Position numbers and translations under genes: made by a program. A stretch of 64,000 nucleotides of DNA from Streptomyces sp. NBC_01669 (lineage in GTDB: Bacteria > Actinomycetota > Actinomycetes > Streptomycetales > Streptomycetaceae). Under the pieces are notes generated by a model that was given only the letters and a program-made list of their open reading frames with translations, searched no databases and had not been told where the DNA came from. Shown here one piece after another: positions 17,685 through 27,242 of this stretch. Where the stretch lies: the NCBI RefSeq assembly GCF_026339735.1, contig NZ_JAPEQG010000001.1:7935001-7999000 (forward strand). Direction: 5' to 3'. Positions within the stretch are counted from its first letter, which is position 1. Each line of letters begins with the position of its first letter.

Positions 17685-20600
17685 GTGAAAGTTCCGTACA
17701 GGAGATATCTCTCCTGTCTGATTGTGTCGGCGGTGGCAGGTACGTTGCTGCCGCAGGTCGCGTATGCGGCCCCGGTATCGTCAGCCAAGGACGATGACAA
17801 AGGTGTCGTGGACACCATCGCCGGGTGGTTCTCCGACGGTGATCACGAAGAGTCCAAGGCGCCTGTCGGCGGCACGTTGGAGATACCCAGCCGTCAGAAG
17901 CTTTCCAAGGGCAAGAAGCTTCCGAAGCCGGAGCGGGTGAAGGAGCTGACGGGGCGGCGTACGTCGCAGGCGCGGTTCTGGCAGTTGTCGGACGGGCGGG
18001 TGGAGGCCGAGCTGTCGGCGGTTCCTCTGTCGTACCGGTCCGGGACGTCGTGGAAGCCGATCGACACGTCGGTGCGTGCCACGGAGGACAAGGGTTTCGA
18101 CTTCGCGAACACGGCCAACACCGGGCGTACGTGGTTCGGTTCGGACGCGAAGAAGCTGGTGCGTTTCAAGGCTCCGGACGGCCGTTCGGTCACCTTGGGC
18201 CTGGAGGGTGCGAAGGGCGGGCTGACGCCGCACGCCAAGGGCGACACCGTCACGTACAAGGACGCCGCTGCCGGTGCTGATCTGCAGTATGTGGTGGGCC
18301 GGGGGCAGGTCAAGGAGAACATTGTTCTGGACGCCGCGCCGCCGGGGCCGGTGTCGTACACGTTCACGCTGGACACCGAGGGACTGGTCCCGAAGGCCCG
18401 TAAGGACGGGTCGGTCGCGCTGTTCGGTGAGCTGCCGAACACTCCGGTGCTGGTGATTCCGGCGCCGTACATGACCGATGCCAAGAAGGATGCGCTGTCG
18501 CCGACCGGTGGCACGTACTCCACGAAGGTCCGTCAGAAGCTGAGCCGGGACGGCAAGGGCTGGAAGCTGACGGTCACCCCGGACGCGAAGTGGCTTGCGT
18601 CGAAGGCGCGGCAGTACCCGGTGGTGATCGACCCGACGATCACGATCGCGCCGTCACCGGCGGCTTCGCAGGACACCATGGTCCTGTCGGACCAGCCAGC
18701 GGTGAATTTCAACAACACCTGGAAGATGTCGGCGGGCAAGACCGACACGGGTATCTCGCGTTCGCTGGTGAAGTTCCCGCTGACGGAGATCCCGTCGGGT
18801 GTCAAGGTCGACTACGCGCGGCTGGGGATGTATTTCGACCAGTCGCACACCACCAATGCCAACGATGTCACCATCGAGGCGCACCGGGCGACCGGTGCGT
18901 GGGACGAGACGACGGCGACGTGGTCCAACACCTCGGCGCTGGTCGGTGAGTTGTCGGGGACGACGGTTCAGCAGGACGACGGGGACGTGGGGACCGCGGC
19001 GGTCGGTGAGTGGCCCCGGGGGACCACGACCGGCGGGGCGGCGACCAACGACGACTTCGCGTACAACAAGAACACCGCGACGGGTGAGACGTACACCTGG
19101 CAGCCTCAGGTGGCCGAGTCCGCGACCTACCGCGTGGACGTGCATTACCCGGCGGCCTCGGACGCGGCGACCGCGGCCCCGTACGCGGTGACGTACAACG
19201 GCGGCACGAAGAACTACACGGTCGACCAGACGGGCACGGCCGGTACGTGGAAGACCCTGGATGCCACCCAGTACGACTTCGCCAAGGGCAACACCGGCAA
19301 GATCGTCCTCGGTGACACCGGCTCGTCGACGACGCGGACGCTCGCGGATTCGGTCCGTCTGGTCAACCCCAGCCAGATCGTGAAGAACACCGGTGAGTAC
19401 AACCAGTGGCACAACTTCCCGGTCACCGACACCGTCCAGAAGTGGGTGTCGGGCACTGCGACGAACTACGGCTTTGTGCTGCAGGCCAAGGACGACACGC
19501 TGGCCGCGACGCCGACCGGTGGTCCGCGCTACGAGGCCGGTGACGGCAGCGTGTACGGGGGTGAGACCTCGACGATTCCCCGGCTGACGGTGACGTACGG
19601 CAAGGTCGGCACCACCCTCAACTCGCCGACCGTGGTGCATTCCACCGGTCCTGAGCTGTCGTGGCCGAAGTACACCAACGCAACCGGCGACACGAACCTG
19701 GACATCGTCGAGTACCAGCTGCACCGCTCCACGCAGCAGGTCTTCACCCCGTCGGCGGCCACCCTGGTCGCACCGGTCGACAAGGCCGCGACCACCTACA
19801 CGGACACCACCGCTGTACCGACCCCGGACTCCAGCTCGGCGGAGATCGGGAAGTCGTACTACTACCAGCTCGCGGTCAAGACCAAGGACGGCCAGCTCCT
19901 CGGCTCACCGACCAGGACGGTCGGCATCCCGAAGGCCGGCCGCACGATGAAGATCATCCAGGGCGGTCAGGGAGGTGTCACCGACACCACGCTGTCCTCC
20001 CAGCAGCCGACCGTCAACCAGGACAAGATCCAGTCCTTCGGCGTCGGCCAGACCTGGCTCAGCGTCGGCAACAACTCCACCACCTACGGCAAGACCCGCG
20101 CCGTCCTGAAGTTCCCCACCACCGGCATCCCCTCCACCGCCACCGTGCTGGAGAACAAGATGTACATGTGGGGCGCGGAGACCACCACCGGAACCGACGG
20201 CGCGATCTACGAACTCCACGCCCTGACCAAGGACTTCGACGAGACCACCGCCACCTGGAACAACGCCAACGCCACCACCGCATGGACCGCAGCCGGCGGC
20301 GACATGTCGGCCACCGTCTCCGACACCGTCGCCACCGTCAGCGACGTCGGCCGCCACTGGTGGGACGCCACCGGACTCATGCAGTCCTGGGTCAAGACCC
20401 CCACCTCCAACAAGGGCGTCGCGGTCAAGCTCAAGGACGAGACCACCACCGGACCCCAGGAACGCACCCTCTTCCTGTCCGGTGAGGCAGCCGACCCGCA
20501 GCTGCGGCCGTACATGCAGGTCATCTACGTCGACTCGACCACCGAGGACACGTACTACGCGCCGACCACCCCGGCGCGGATGACGCCGAATTCCACCTAC

Positions 20601-23600
20601 ACGGTGGACTTCACGGTCACCAACACCACCGCGACCGCGTGGGCGGCCGGTGAGCGCGAGCTGTCCTACACCTGGAAGCTGCCCGACGGCACGGACGTCA
20701 CCACCGGCGGCAACCAGCTCAGGACCGCCGTTCCGGCCCTGCTGCCGGGCAAGTCCGCTACCATCCAGGCCCAGGTCAAGACCCCCATCAACTCCGATGA
20801 GGGCAACAAGCGCACCGACTACGTGCTGGGCTGGGACGTCCGCAAGATCTCCGACGGCACCTGGCTGTCGGCGGGCACCGGGGGCATTCCGCCGCTGAAG
20901 CAGAACGTGGCGGTCGAGGACCCGACCTCCAACTCGCTGGGCCTGGAGAAGTTCTACTCCTACACGGGCAAGAACACGGGCGCCGGCTCGACGGTCATGA
21001 ACAACCTCGCCTCCGGTAACAGCGTGTGGTCCTACAACGCCTTCACCAACCCCGGCCGTGGGCTGAACACCTTCGCCCGCTTCGCCTACAACTCCCTCGA
21101 CACCAGTGACACGGTCCTCGGCGCAGGCTGGTCCGCACAGGCGGCGGGCCCCATCCGGATGGGTGCGCCCCTGGACTTCCACCCCAACCCGAACCCGACG
21201 GAGATCCGCCTCCCGGACGGCGACGGCACGACGCACATCTTCAGCAAGCAGCCGGACGGGACCTGGAAGGCCCCGGCAGGAGTCCACTACAAGCTCACCC
21301 CCAAGGCGAACCTGGACTGCACTCCGGCGAAGGATCCGATCCCTGACGCCTGGACGATGACCCGTCCCGACGGCACCCGTTTCCTGTTCGGCTGCGACGG
21401 CTACATGACATCCGTTGTCGACAAGAACGGCAACACGCAGACGTACACATACGAGGAGCGCAAGTCCAACAACAAGCCGACCAAGTTCCTCATCTACATC
21501 ACCGACCCGGCCGGGCGGCAGTCGCTGACCGTCGAGTACTACTCGAAGACCGACTCGAGCAACCCGAAGATCATTGACCACGTCAAGTCGATGACCGACA
21601 TCTCGGGACGGAAGGTCACCTTCGAGTACTCGGACAAGGGCCTGCTGACCAAGCTGACGGACGGCGCCGGTTCCACCCAGCCGAAGGTCTTCGTCCTCGA
21701 CTACGACGCGACCCAAGGCAACAAGAACGTCAAGCTGGTCAAGGTCACCGACCCGCGCGGCAACGCGACGTCGCTCGACTACTTCTCGCCGCAGACCGGG
21801 GACGACCCCAAGTACCACTGGTGGACGAAGACGATCACGGACCGGCTGCAGGGCAGCACGGGCTTCACGTACGCCGTGAACGCGGGGAACGCCAAGTTCA
21901 CCGACTCCAAGGTCACCGACGCCGAGGCGCACACCACGACCTATGTGACGGACGACTTCGGCCGAGCGGTCCAGACCACCAACGCCAAGGGCCAGTACTC
22001 CAAGCTGGCGTGGGACGCGGACAACAACGTCACCTACCTGGAGGAGAACAACGGCGCCAAGACGGCCTACTGCTACGACCAGAAGACCGGCTACCCGCTG
22101 TGGGAGCGCGACGCCGAGAACAACAAGGCGGGCGTCCCGCCGTCGAGCGACTGCGCACCGGGCACCTACCCGGCCAACGCGGCGAAGTACGAGTACCAGA
22201 CGCGGCTCGACGGCTACTCGGCCGACATCTTCCGCAAGACCTCGCCCGAGGGCCACGCCTACCTGTTCGGCTATGACTCCTTCGGCAACCTGAAGTCGGT
22301 CACCGACCCCAAGGGCGTGGCGACTTCGACGGCCGGCGACTACACGGTCTCCTACGAATACGACACCTACGGCGAACTCGCCAAGGTCACCGATGCCAAT
22401 GGCAACGCCACCGTCAACAGCGGCTTCGGCGCCGACGGCTACCCGGCGACGATCACCGATCCGCTCGGCAAGGCCACCCGGTTCACGTACGACGTGGCCG
22501 GCCGGGTCACCGAGGTCACCGACGCACTGGGGAAGAAGAAGACGCAGGCATACGACGTCTACGGGCGACTGCTCGCGGGCACAGTTCCGCAGAACCAGGA
22601 CACCGGCGTCCTCATCACGACCCCGGCCCCGGTGTACGACGCGAATGACAACGTGATCCAGTCGACGTCGCCGAACGGTGCGGTCGCCACCGGCGTCTAC
22701 GACGCCGCGGATCAGGTCAAGTCTTCGACGGCGCCGAAGGACACCAGCACCCAGGAGCCCCGGACCACGACCTACAGCTACGACAAGGTCGGCAACCTGC
22801 GGACGACCACCGAGCCCAAGGGGAATGTGGCGGGCGCGGTGGCGGGTTCGTACACCACCACCGACAACTACAACGAGATCTACCAGCTGATGTCCGTCGT
22901 CAACAGCGATGGCGACAAGATCAGTTACGAGTACGACCCCGCGGGGAACATGGTCAAGACCATCTCTCCGAAGAAGAACGCGACCGCCGCCACGGACGAC
23001 TACGCGGCCATCACCGGCTATGACCTGAACCACCGGGTCGTCACGATCACGGACGCGCTCGGCAAGACCATGTCGCGCAAGTACGACAAGGACTCCCGGG
23101 TCGTCGAGTCGACGGACGCGGAGAACAACACCTCGTACATCAGCTACGACGAGCGGGGCAAGCAGACCGAGGTCAAGGTTCCCTACTCCGGCGGGCCTTC
23201 GGTCACCTACCGCTCGACCAAGTTCGAGTACGACCAGGTCGGCAACACCACCAAGGTCATCTCGCCGCGTGGCGTGGAGACCACCACCAACGCCGACGAC
23301 TTCACTTCACGCACGGAGTACGACGCGCTCAACCGGCCGGTCAAGCAGTACCAGCCGTACAGCTCCACGGACTCCCGCTACAACAAGGCGGACGTCTACA
23401 CGCAGACCACCTACGACGCGGTCGGCCGGGTCTCCAAGGTGTCGGCGCCGCCGTCGCAGGGCCAGACGGTCCGCAACGACAGCACGATGACCTACTTCGA
23501 CAACGGCTGGACCAGGTCGTCGACGGACCCGTGGGACATCGTCACCACGTACGACTACAACGTGCTCGGCGAGCAGACCAAGCGCACGCTGACCTCGGCG

Positions 23601-26345
23601 GGCGGCTCCTCCGACCGCACCATGACGTGGGACTACTTCCCTGACGGCAAGCTGAAGTCCAAGTCGGACGACGGTGTGCCGCTCGGCAAGTCGGTGGTTC
23701 TGGTCGACAACACCGACACCCAGAACGTGTCGTCGACGGGAACCTGGACGAAGGGCGACGTCGTCGGCCAGCAGGGCTACGACCACCAGGTTCACGCCTC
23801 CGGCGCCGGCACCGATGCCTTCACCTGGACCCTGAACATCCCGAAGGACGGCACGTACACCGCGTATGTGAAGTTCCCGAAGGTGACGGGCGCCGCCACG
23901 GCCGCCAAGTACACGGTGACCGACTCCGCGGGTCCGCACGACAGGACGCTCGACCAGAACACCGGAACCGACAACTGGGTCTCGCTCGGCTCGTACAGCT
24001 TCAAGCAGGGCAATGACGGCAAGCTCCAGTTGTTCCAGAACAGCGCGGGCGCGGTCGTCGCCGACGGTGTGCAGCTGGTACGCGACACGACGGGCGAGAC
24101 GGACACCGAGCAGAAGTCGTACACCTACACCTACGACGTCAACGGCAACATGACCTCGATCGGGGACACGTCGTCCGGGGCCAGGATCGACGCCTACACG
24201 ATGACCTACACCGGACTCAACCAGGTCCAGAAGGTCACCGAGGCGCTCGCCGGGCAGGAGAAGAAGTCCACCTCCTACACCTACGATGTCAACGGGCAGT
24301 TCAAGACAGTCAGCCACCCCGATCAGTTCGCCGAGTACACCTATGACGAACGGGAGTTGGCGAAGTCTGTCTCCGTCGGGGACAGTGCGACCGACCCGAG
24401 CCCGAAGGTCACCGGCTACACCTACACCGACAACGGCCGCAAACTCAAGGAGACCAAGGCCAACGGCAACACCGTCGATTACAGCTACTTCCTCAACGGC
24501 TCGCCGAAGAGCACGGCTGAGAAGAAGTCCAACGGGACGCTCGTCTCCTCGCACGCCTATACCTACGACGCCAACGGCAACAAGGCGCAGGATGTCGCGA
24601 AGAAGATGAACGCAGACAACCACGCGGCGTACCTCGACTCCACCACCGACTTCACCTACGACCCGGCCGACCGGCTGACCTCCGCGGTGAAGACGGGCAA
24701 TGGCGCGGGCACCGAGAGCTACGTCCACGACGACAACGCCAATGTTGTCTCACAGACGGTCAAGGGCGTCTCGTCCACCTTCACCTACGACCGCAACAGG
24801 CTGCTGTCGGCCTCCACCGGCGGCACCTCGTTCAGCTACAACTACGACCCGTTCGGCCGCCAGGAGTCGGTCACCTCGGGCGGAAAGGTCATCGAGCGCA
24901 GCGCCTACGACGGGTTCGACCATGTCGTGGAGTCCAGCAAGATGGTCGACACGGGTGCGCTGAAGACCACCAGCTACACCTTCGACCCGCTGGACCGTAC
25001 GTCGTCGAAGACGGCAGAAGGGAAGACCACCGGCTTCACCTATCTGGGTCTGTCCGACGAGGTCCTCAATGAGGACGTCGCCGGCAAGATCACCAAGGCG
25101 TACCAGTACACCCCCTGGGGCGAGCGGCTCTCGCAGGTCACCAAGAACAGCGACGGGACCAGCGAGGACGGCTACTACGGCTACAACAGCCACACCGACG
25201 TCGAGTCCGTCACCACCAAGGACGGCGACGCCAAGGCGACGTACGGCTACACCGCCTACGGGTCCGACGACAAGGACGAGTTCACCGGCGTCGACAAGCC
25301 CGACACGGCCGACCCGACGAAGGAGGCGTACAACCCCTACCGCTTCAACTCCAAGCGCTGGGACGCCAATTCGGGTACGTACGACATGGGGTTCCGGGAC
25401 TACAACCCGGGTCTGAACCGGTTCACCACGCGAGACATGTACAACGGTGCCCTCGCAGACATGGACCTCGGCACCGACCCGATGACCGGCAACCGGTACG
25501 CGTTCGCGGGCGGCAACCCCACCAGCTTCGTGGAGCTCGACGGCCACGACTTCGGGTTCCCGTTCGACGACATGTGGAACACCATCCGCCAGATGATCAA
25601 GGATGCCAAGGCGGCCCGGAAGGCGCTGGGGCTCCAGCACGCGAAGGACTTCACGTACGCCCACAACCAGGCGCAGGCCGTGGCCGCGGGCGAGATCAAG
25701 AAGCAGGCGGCCTCGCTCGGGGTCGCCGACTTCGAGGTCATCCAGGGTCCGAGTGTCGCCAACGGCAGCAAGAAGTGCATGGGTGACCCCACCGCGTACT
25801 GCCCCAACCCGGGATACATCGACATCCTCGGCCACGACAAGAAGACCGACATCTACTTCGTGTGGGAGGTCAAGTCCGCGGGCCAGGCCGCCAAGGCCGT
25901 TCCCGAGGCGCAGTGGTACGTCGACCGGCTGAAGGCCAACGGTGAGAAGGCCGTCCTCGGCTGGGCCATCGGCGGTCCGTACGACGTGGCCACCACCGGC
26001 GACAAGGTCGTCGGGCCCGCCGAAGGAGCCGTCATCTACGGAAAGCAGCAGAACAAGAAGTTCAACAAGGTGCTGACGTCCAGCCCCGCGCTGGCCTCCC
26101 AGCAGAACCAGTCGCAGCCGACGCCCACGCCGAGTGCGGGCCCCGGCCCCGGTGACTACCCCGGTATCGCCTACCAGCCGGGTCTGGGGCATCTACCGCA
26201 GCCCGCGAACGGGTCCAGCGCCTGGCCGCTCCTCGTGCCGATGGCCGTGCTGACTCTCCCCCTGTGGGTGGAGGGCGGCGCCGCCGCGACCGGCACCGCG
26301 GTCACGGTGGGGGTCACCGCCGCGATGTTCGAACTGGCAGCATGA
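17685..26345 (+). CDS. Secreted RHS/YD-repeat polymorphic toxin with PD-(D/E)XK nuclease-like C-terminus
   Basis: 2886 residues from the GTG at 17685 (AGGGAAAGG just upstream). Residues 1-29 are a Sec signal peptide. A DNRLRE domain (about 318-645) is interrupted by a golvesin-C-like module (about 445-561). Then come an FN3-like domain (643-752), a second DNRLRE domain (763-948) and an Ig-like domain (950-1085). YD repeats fill 1235-2500, with a second golvesin-like module inserted at 2004-2131. The RHS core is at 2549-2621 (YNPYRFNSKRWD, FRDYNPGLNRFTTRDMY). The variable tail has D2713 (YIDIL), E2728 and K2730 (FVWEVKSAG) and Q2743: the D-ExK-Q layout of PD-(D/E)XK nucleases. A Pro/Gln linker and a hydrophobic end (2846-2862) follow. 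Export of the nuclease and inhibition of neighbours are inferred. The next gene is the likely immunity protein. Confidence 0.9.
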   Translation: MKVPYRRYLSCLIVSAVAGTLLPQVAYAAPVSSAKDDDKGVVDTIAGWFSDGDHEESKAPVGGTLEIPSRQKLSKGKKLPKPERVKELTGRRTSQARFWQLSDGRVEAELSAVPLSYRSGTSWKPIDTSVRATEDKGFDFANTANTGRTWFGSDAKKLVRFKAPDGRSVTLGLEGAKGGLTPHAKGDTVTYKDAAAGADLQYVVGRGQVKENIVLDAAPPGPVSYTFTLDTEGLVPKARKDGSVALFGELPNTPVLVIPAPYMTDAKKDALSPTGGTYSTKVRQKLSRDGKGWKLTVTPDAKWLASKARQYPVVIDPTITIAPSPAASQDTMVLSDQPAVNFNNTWKMSAGKTDTGISRSLVKFPLTEIPSGVKVDYARLGMYFDQSHTTNANDVTIEAHRATGAWDETTATWSNTSALVGELSGTTVQQDDGDVGTAAVGEWPRGTTTGGAATNDDFAYNKNTATGETYTWQPQVAESATYRVDVHYPAASDAATAAPYAVTYNGGTKNYTVDQTGTAGTWKTLDATQYDFAKGNTGKIVLGDTGSSTTRTLADSVRLVNPSQIVKNTGEYNQWHNFPVTDTVQKWVSGTATNYGFVLQAKDDTLAATPTGGPRYEAGDGSVYGGETSTIPRLTVTYGKVGTTLNSPTVVHSTGPELSWPKYTNATGDTNLDIVEYQLHRSTQQVFTPSAATLVAPVDKAATTYTDTTAVPTPDSSSAEIGKSYYYQLAVKTKDGQLLGSPTRTVGIPKAGRTMKIIQGGQGGVTDTTLSSQQPTVNQDKIQSFGVGQTWLSVGNNSTTYGKTRAVLKFPTTGIPSTATVLENKMYMWGAETTTGTDGAIYELHALTKDFDETTATWNNANATTAWTAAGGDMSATVSDTVATVSDVGRHWWDATGLMQSWVKTPTSNKGVAVKLKDETTTGPQERTLFLSGEAADPQLRPYMQVIYVDSTTEDTYYAPTTPARMTPNSTYTVDFTVTNTTATAWAAGERELSYTWKLPDGTDVTTGGNQLRTAVPALLPGKSATIQAQVKTPINSDEGNKRTDYVLGWDVRKISDGTWLSAGTGGIPPLKQNVAVEDPTSNSLGLEKFYSYTGKNTGAGSTVMNNLASGNSVWSYNAFTNPGRGLNTFARFAYNSLDTSDTVLGAGWSAQAAGPIRMGAPLDFHPNPNPTEIRLPDGDGTTHIFSKQPDGTWKAPAGVHYKLTPKANLDCTPAKDPIPDAWTMTRPDGTRFLFGCDGYMTSVVDKNGNTQTYTYEERKSNNKPTKFLIYITDPAGRQSLTVEYYSKTDSSNPKIIDHVKSMTDISGRKVTFEYSDKGLLTKLTDGAGSTQPKVFVLDYDATQGNKNVKLVKVTDPRGNATSLDYFSPQTGDDPKYHWWTKTITDRLQGSTGFTYAVNAGNAKFTDSKVTDAEAHTTTYVTDDFGRAVQTTNAKGQYSKLAWDADNNVTYLEENNGAKTAYCYDQKTGYPLWERDAENNKAGVPPSSDCAPGTYPANAAKYEYQTRLDGYSADIFRKTSPEGHAYLFGYDSFGNLKSVTDPKGVATSTAGDYTVSYEYDTYGELAKVTDANGNATVNSGFGADGYPATITDPLGKATRFTYDVAGRVTEVTDALGKKKTQAYDVYGRLLAGTVPQNQDTGVLITTPAPVYDANDNVIQSTSPNGAVATGVYDAADQVKSSTAPKDTSTQEPRTTTYSYDKVGNLRTTTEPKGNVAGAVAGSYTTTDNYNEIYQLMSVVNSDGDKISYEYDPAGNMVKTISPKKNATAATDDYAAITGYDLNHRVVTITDALGKTMSRKYDKDSRVVESTDAENNTSYISYDERGKQTEVKVPYSGGPSVTYRSTKFEYDQVGNTTKVISPRGVETTTNADDFTSRTEYDALNRPVKQYQPYSSTDSRYNKADVYTQTTYDAVGRVSKVSAPPSQGQTVRNDSTMTYFDNGWTRSSTDPWDIVTTYDYNVLGEQTKRTLTSAGGSSDRTMTWDYFPDGKLKSKSDDGVPLGKSVVLVDNTDTQNVSSTGTWTKGDVVGQQGYDHQVHASGAGTDAFTWTLNIPKDGTYTAYVKFPKVTGAATAAKYTVTDSAGPHDRTLDQNTGTDNWVSLGSYSFKQGNDGKLQLFQNSAGAVVADGVQLVRDTTGETDTEQKSYTYTYDVNGNMTSIGDTSSGARIDAYTMTYTGLNQVQKVTEALAGQEKKSTSYTYDVNGQFKTVSHPDQFAEYTYDERELAKSVSVGDSATDPSPKVTGYTYTDNGRKLKETKANGNTVDYSYFLNGSPKSTAEKKSNGTLVSSHAYTYDANGNKAQDVAKKMNADNHAAYLDSTTDFTYDPADRLTSAVKTGNGAGTESYVHDDNANVVSQTVKGVSSTFTYDRNRLLSASTGGTSFSYNYDPFGRQESVTSGGKVIERSAYDGFDHVVESSKMVDTGALKTTSYTFDPLDRTSSKTAEGKTTGFTYLGLSDEVLNEDVAGKITKAYQYTPWGERLSQVTKNSDGTSEDGYYGYNSHTDVESVTTKDGDAKATYGYTAYGSDDKDEFTGVDKPDTADPTKEAYNPYRFNSKRWDANSGTYDMGFRDYNPGLNRFTTRDMYNGALADMDLGTDPMTGNRYAFAGGNPTSFVELDGHDFGFPFDDMWNTIRQMIKDAKAARKALGLQHAKDFTYAHNQAQAVAAGEIKKQAASLGVADFEVIQGPSVANGSKKCMGDPTAYCPNPGYIDILGHDKKTDIYFVWEVKSAGQAAKAVPEAQWYVDRLKANGEKAVLGWAIGGPYDVATTGDKVVGPAEGAVIYGKQQNKKFNKVLTSSPALASQQNQSQPTPTPSAGPGPGDYPGIAYQPGLGHLPQPANGSSAWPLLVPMAVLTLPLWVEGGAAATGTAVTVGVTAAMFELAA

Positions 26346-26376
26346 TGCGAGACACATGGGAACAGAAGGAGAAGAG

Positions 26377-27024
26377 TTGATCTCGCAGAGTGCCTGGCGA
26401 CGCCGTTACGTCGTGCCGGTGGCGAAGGAAGAAGGGCTCACCCAGGACGGCAAGGTGTTCCGCCTCGCAGGTACCCACGGTGACTGCGCCCTCCTGGAAT
26501 TCCATCCGTACCGCATCGACCTGCGGCGGGAAGTCTTCTTCGTCAGGGCTTCCATCGTCCTGGCTCCCCAGCGCGGCTGGCTGTACCGCAAGCACTGGGA
26601 GCAGGCGCGAGAGCGGCCCGCGCTCCCGGCCGAGGCCGTGGTCGAGTGGGAGCTGGTCCCGCCGGTCGCGGTCGCGCAGGAGCCCGGGGCGGACATGCCG
26701 GCCCGGAGCTACTGGGCGTACGGGGCAGGGATCGAGCCGGAAGGCTGCGCTCGTGAACTGACCCGGATGCTGCGCGAGGAGACCGTTCCCCGGATGCGGC
26801 GGCTGCTCGACCGGGCCGCACTGCTCGCGGAAATCAAGGACCCGGCGCCGGACATCCGCCGCCGGCGTCCACCGGGCTGGGCCGAGGTCCTTTTGAACGT
26901 GGACCAGGTGGCCCCGGCCGACCTGGAACCGCTGTTTGAGAAGGTCGAGACGGACTATCCGCTCGCGGACGAGTTCATCGACTGGGCCCGCGCGTATGCG
27001 ACGGCCCAGACCGCGAACCGGTAG
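26377..27024 (+). CDS. Probable immunity protein for the RHS toxin (DUF4304-like)
   Basis: About 215 residues. The TTG at 26377 has AAGGAG five bases upstream and is preferred; an in-frame ATG at 26356 has no good site. It starts 31 bp after the toxin stop, on the same strand, before two strong hairpins, so the pair forms a closed unit. It has no signal peptide and no membrane segment, as expected for a cytoplasmic inhibitor. The N-terminal pattern (VAKEEGLTQDGKVFRLAGT, then EVFFVRASIVLAP) resembles DUF4304-type proteins, but the match is by eye only. The immunity role rests on position. The C-terminus is acidic and helical. Confidence 0.6.
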   Translation: MISQSAWRRRYVVPVAKEEGLTQDGKVFRLAGTHGDCALLEFHPYRIDLRREVFFVRASIVLAPQRGWLYRKHWEQARERPALPAEAVVEWELVPPVAVAQEPGADMPARSYWAYGAGIEPEGCARELTRMLREETVPRMRRLLDRAALLAEIKDPAPDIRRRRPPGWAEVLLNVDQVAPADLEPLFEKVETDYPLADEFIDWARAYATAQTANR

Positions 27025-27050
27025 AAGCCGGTCGGCGGGACGCGTCACTC

Positions 27051-27090
27051 TGTGGCCGTCCACTGAGCACATGCTTGGTGGACGGCCACA
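27051..27090. terminator. Strong hairpin after the toxin/immunity unit
   Basis: Perfect 13-bp stem (TGTGGCCGTCCAC at 27051-27063; complement at 27078-27090) with a 14-nt loop, 26 bp after the immunity stop codon. Likely the terminator of the toxin transcript. Confidence 0.8.
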
Positions 27091-27172
27091 GGCCATTGGC
27101 GACCTGGTGCACGATAGAGAGTGGATGAGCGAGCGGCGTCATGCGGCTTCGAATCCAAGGCGGCAGAGGGAG

Positions 27173-27212
27173 GCGAACCGGCCCGTGGAATCGCTTCCGC
27201 GGGCCGGTTCGC
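27173..27212. terminator. Bidirectional hairpin between convergent genes
   Basis: A 13-bp perfect stem (GCGAACCGGCCCG at 27173-27185; complement at 27200-27212) with further GGAA/TTCC pairing inside the loop, 30 bp from the end of the convergent aldo/keto reductase gene. It would serve the minus-strand gene and back up the first hairpin. Confidence 0.8.
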
Positions 27213-27242
27213 ATGCCGGGGCGGGCGACGCCCGCCCGCGGA

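Noticed and set aside
19905..23033. 1042-codon open frame on the minus strand inside the RHS gene
   Set aside because: High-GC shadow of the plus-strand RHS gene; Val/Gly/Arg-only composition, no ribosome site and no domain.
17685..26345. YD repeats as a CRISPR or tandem DNA repeat array
   Set aside because: The periodicity is at protein level (YD motifs of about 20 residues) with diverged DNA; no regular identical repeats or spacers.
27120..27165. GGCTTCGAATCC-like T-arm suggesting a tRNA
   Set aside because: No acceptor, D-arm or anticodon arm can be folded around it; it lies between two terminator hairpins.
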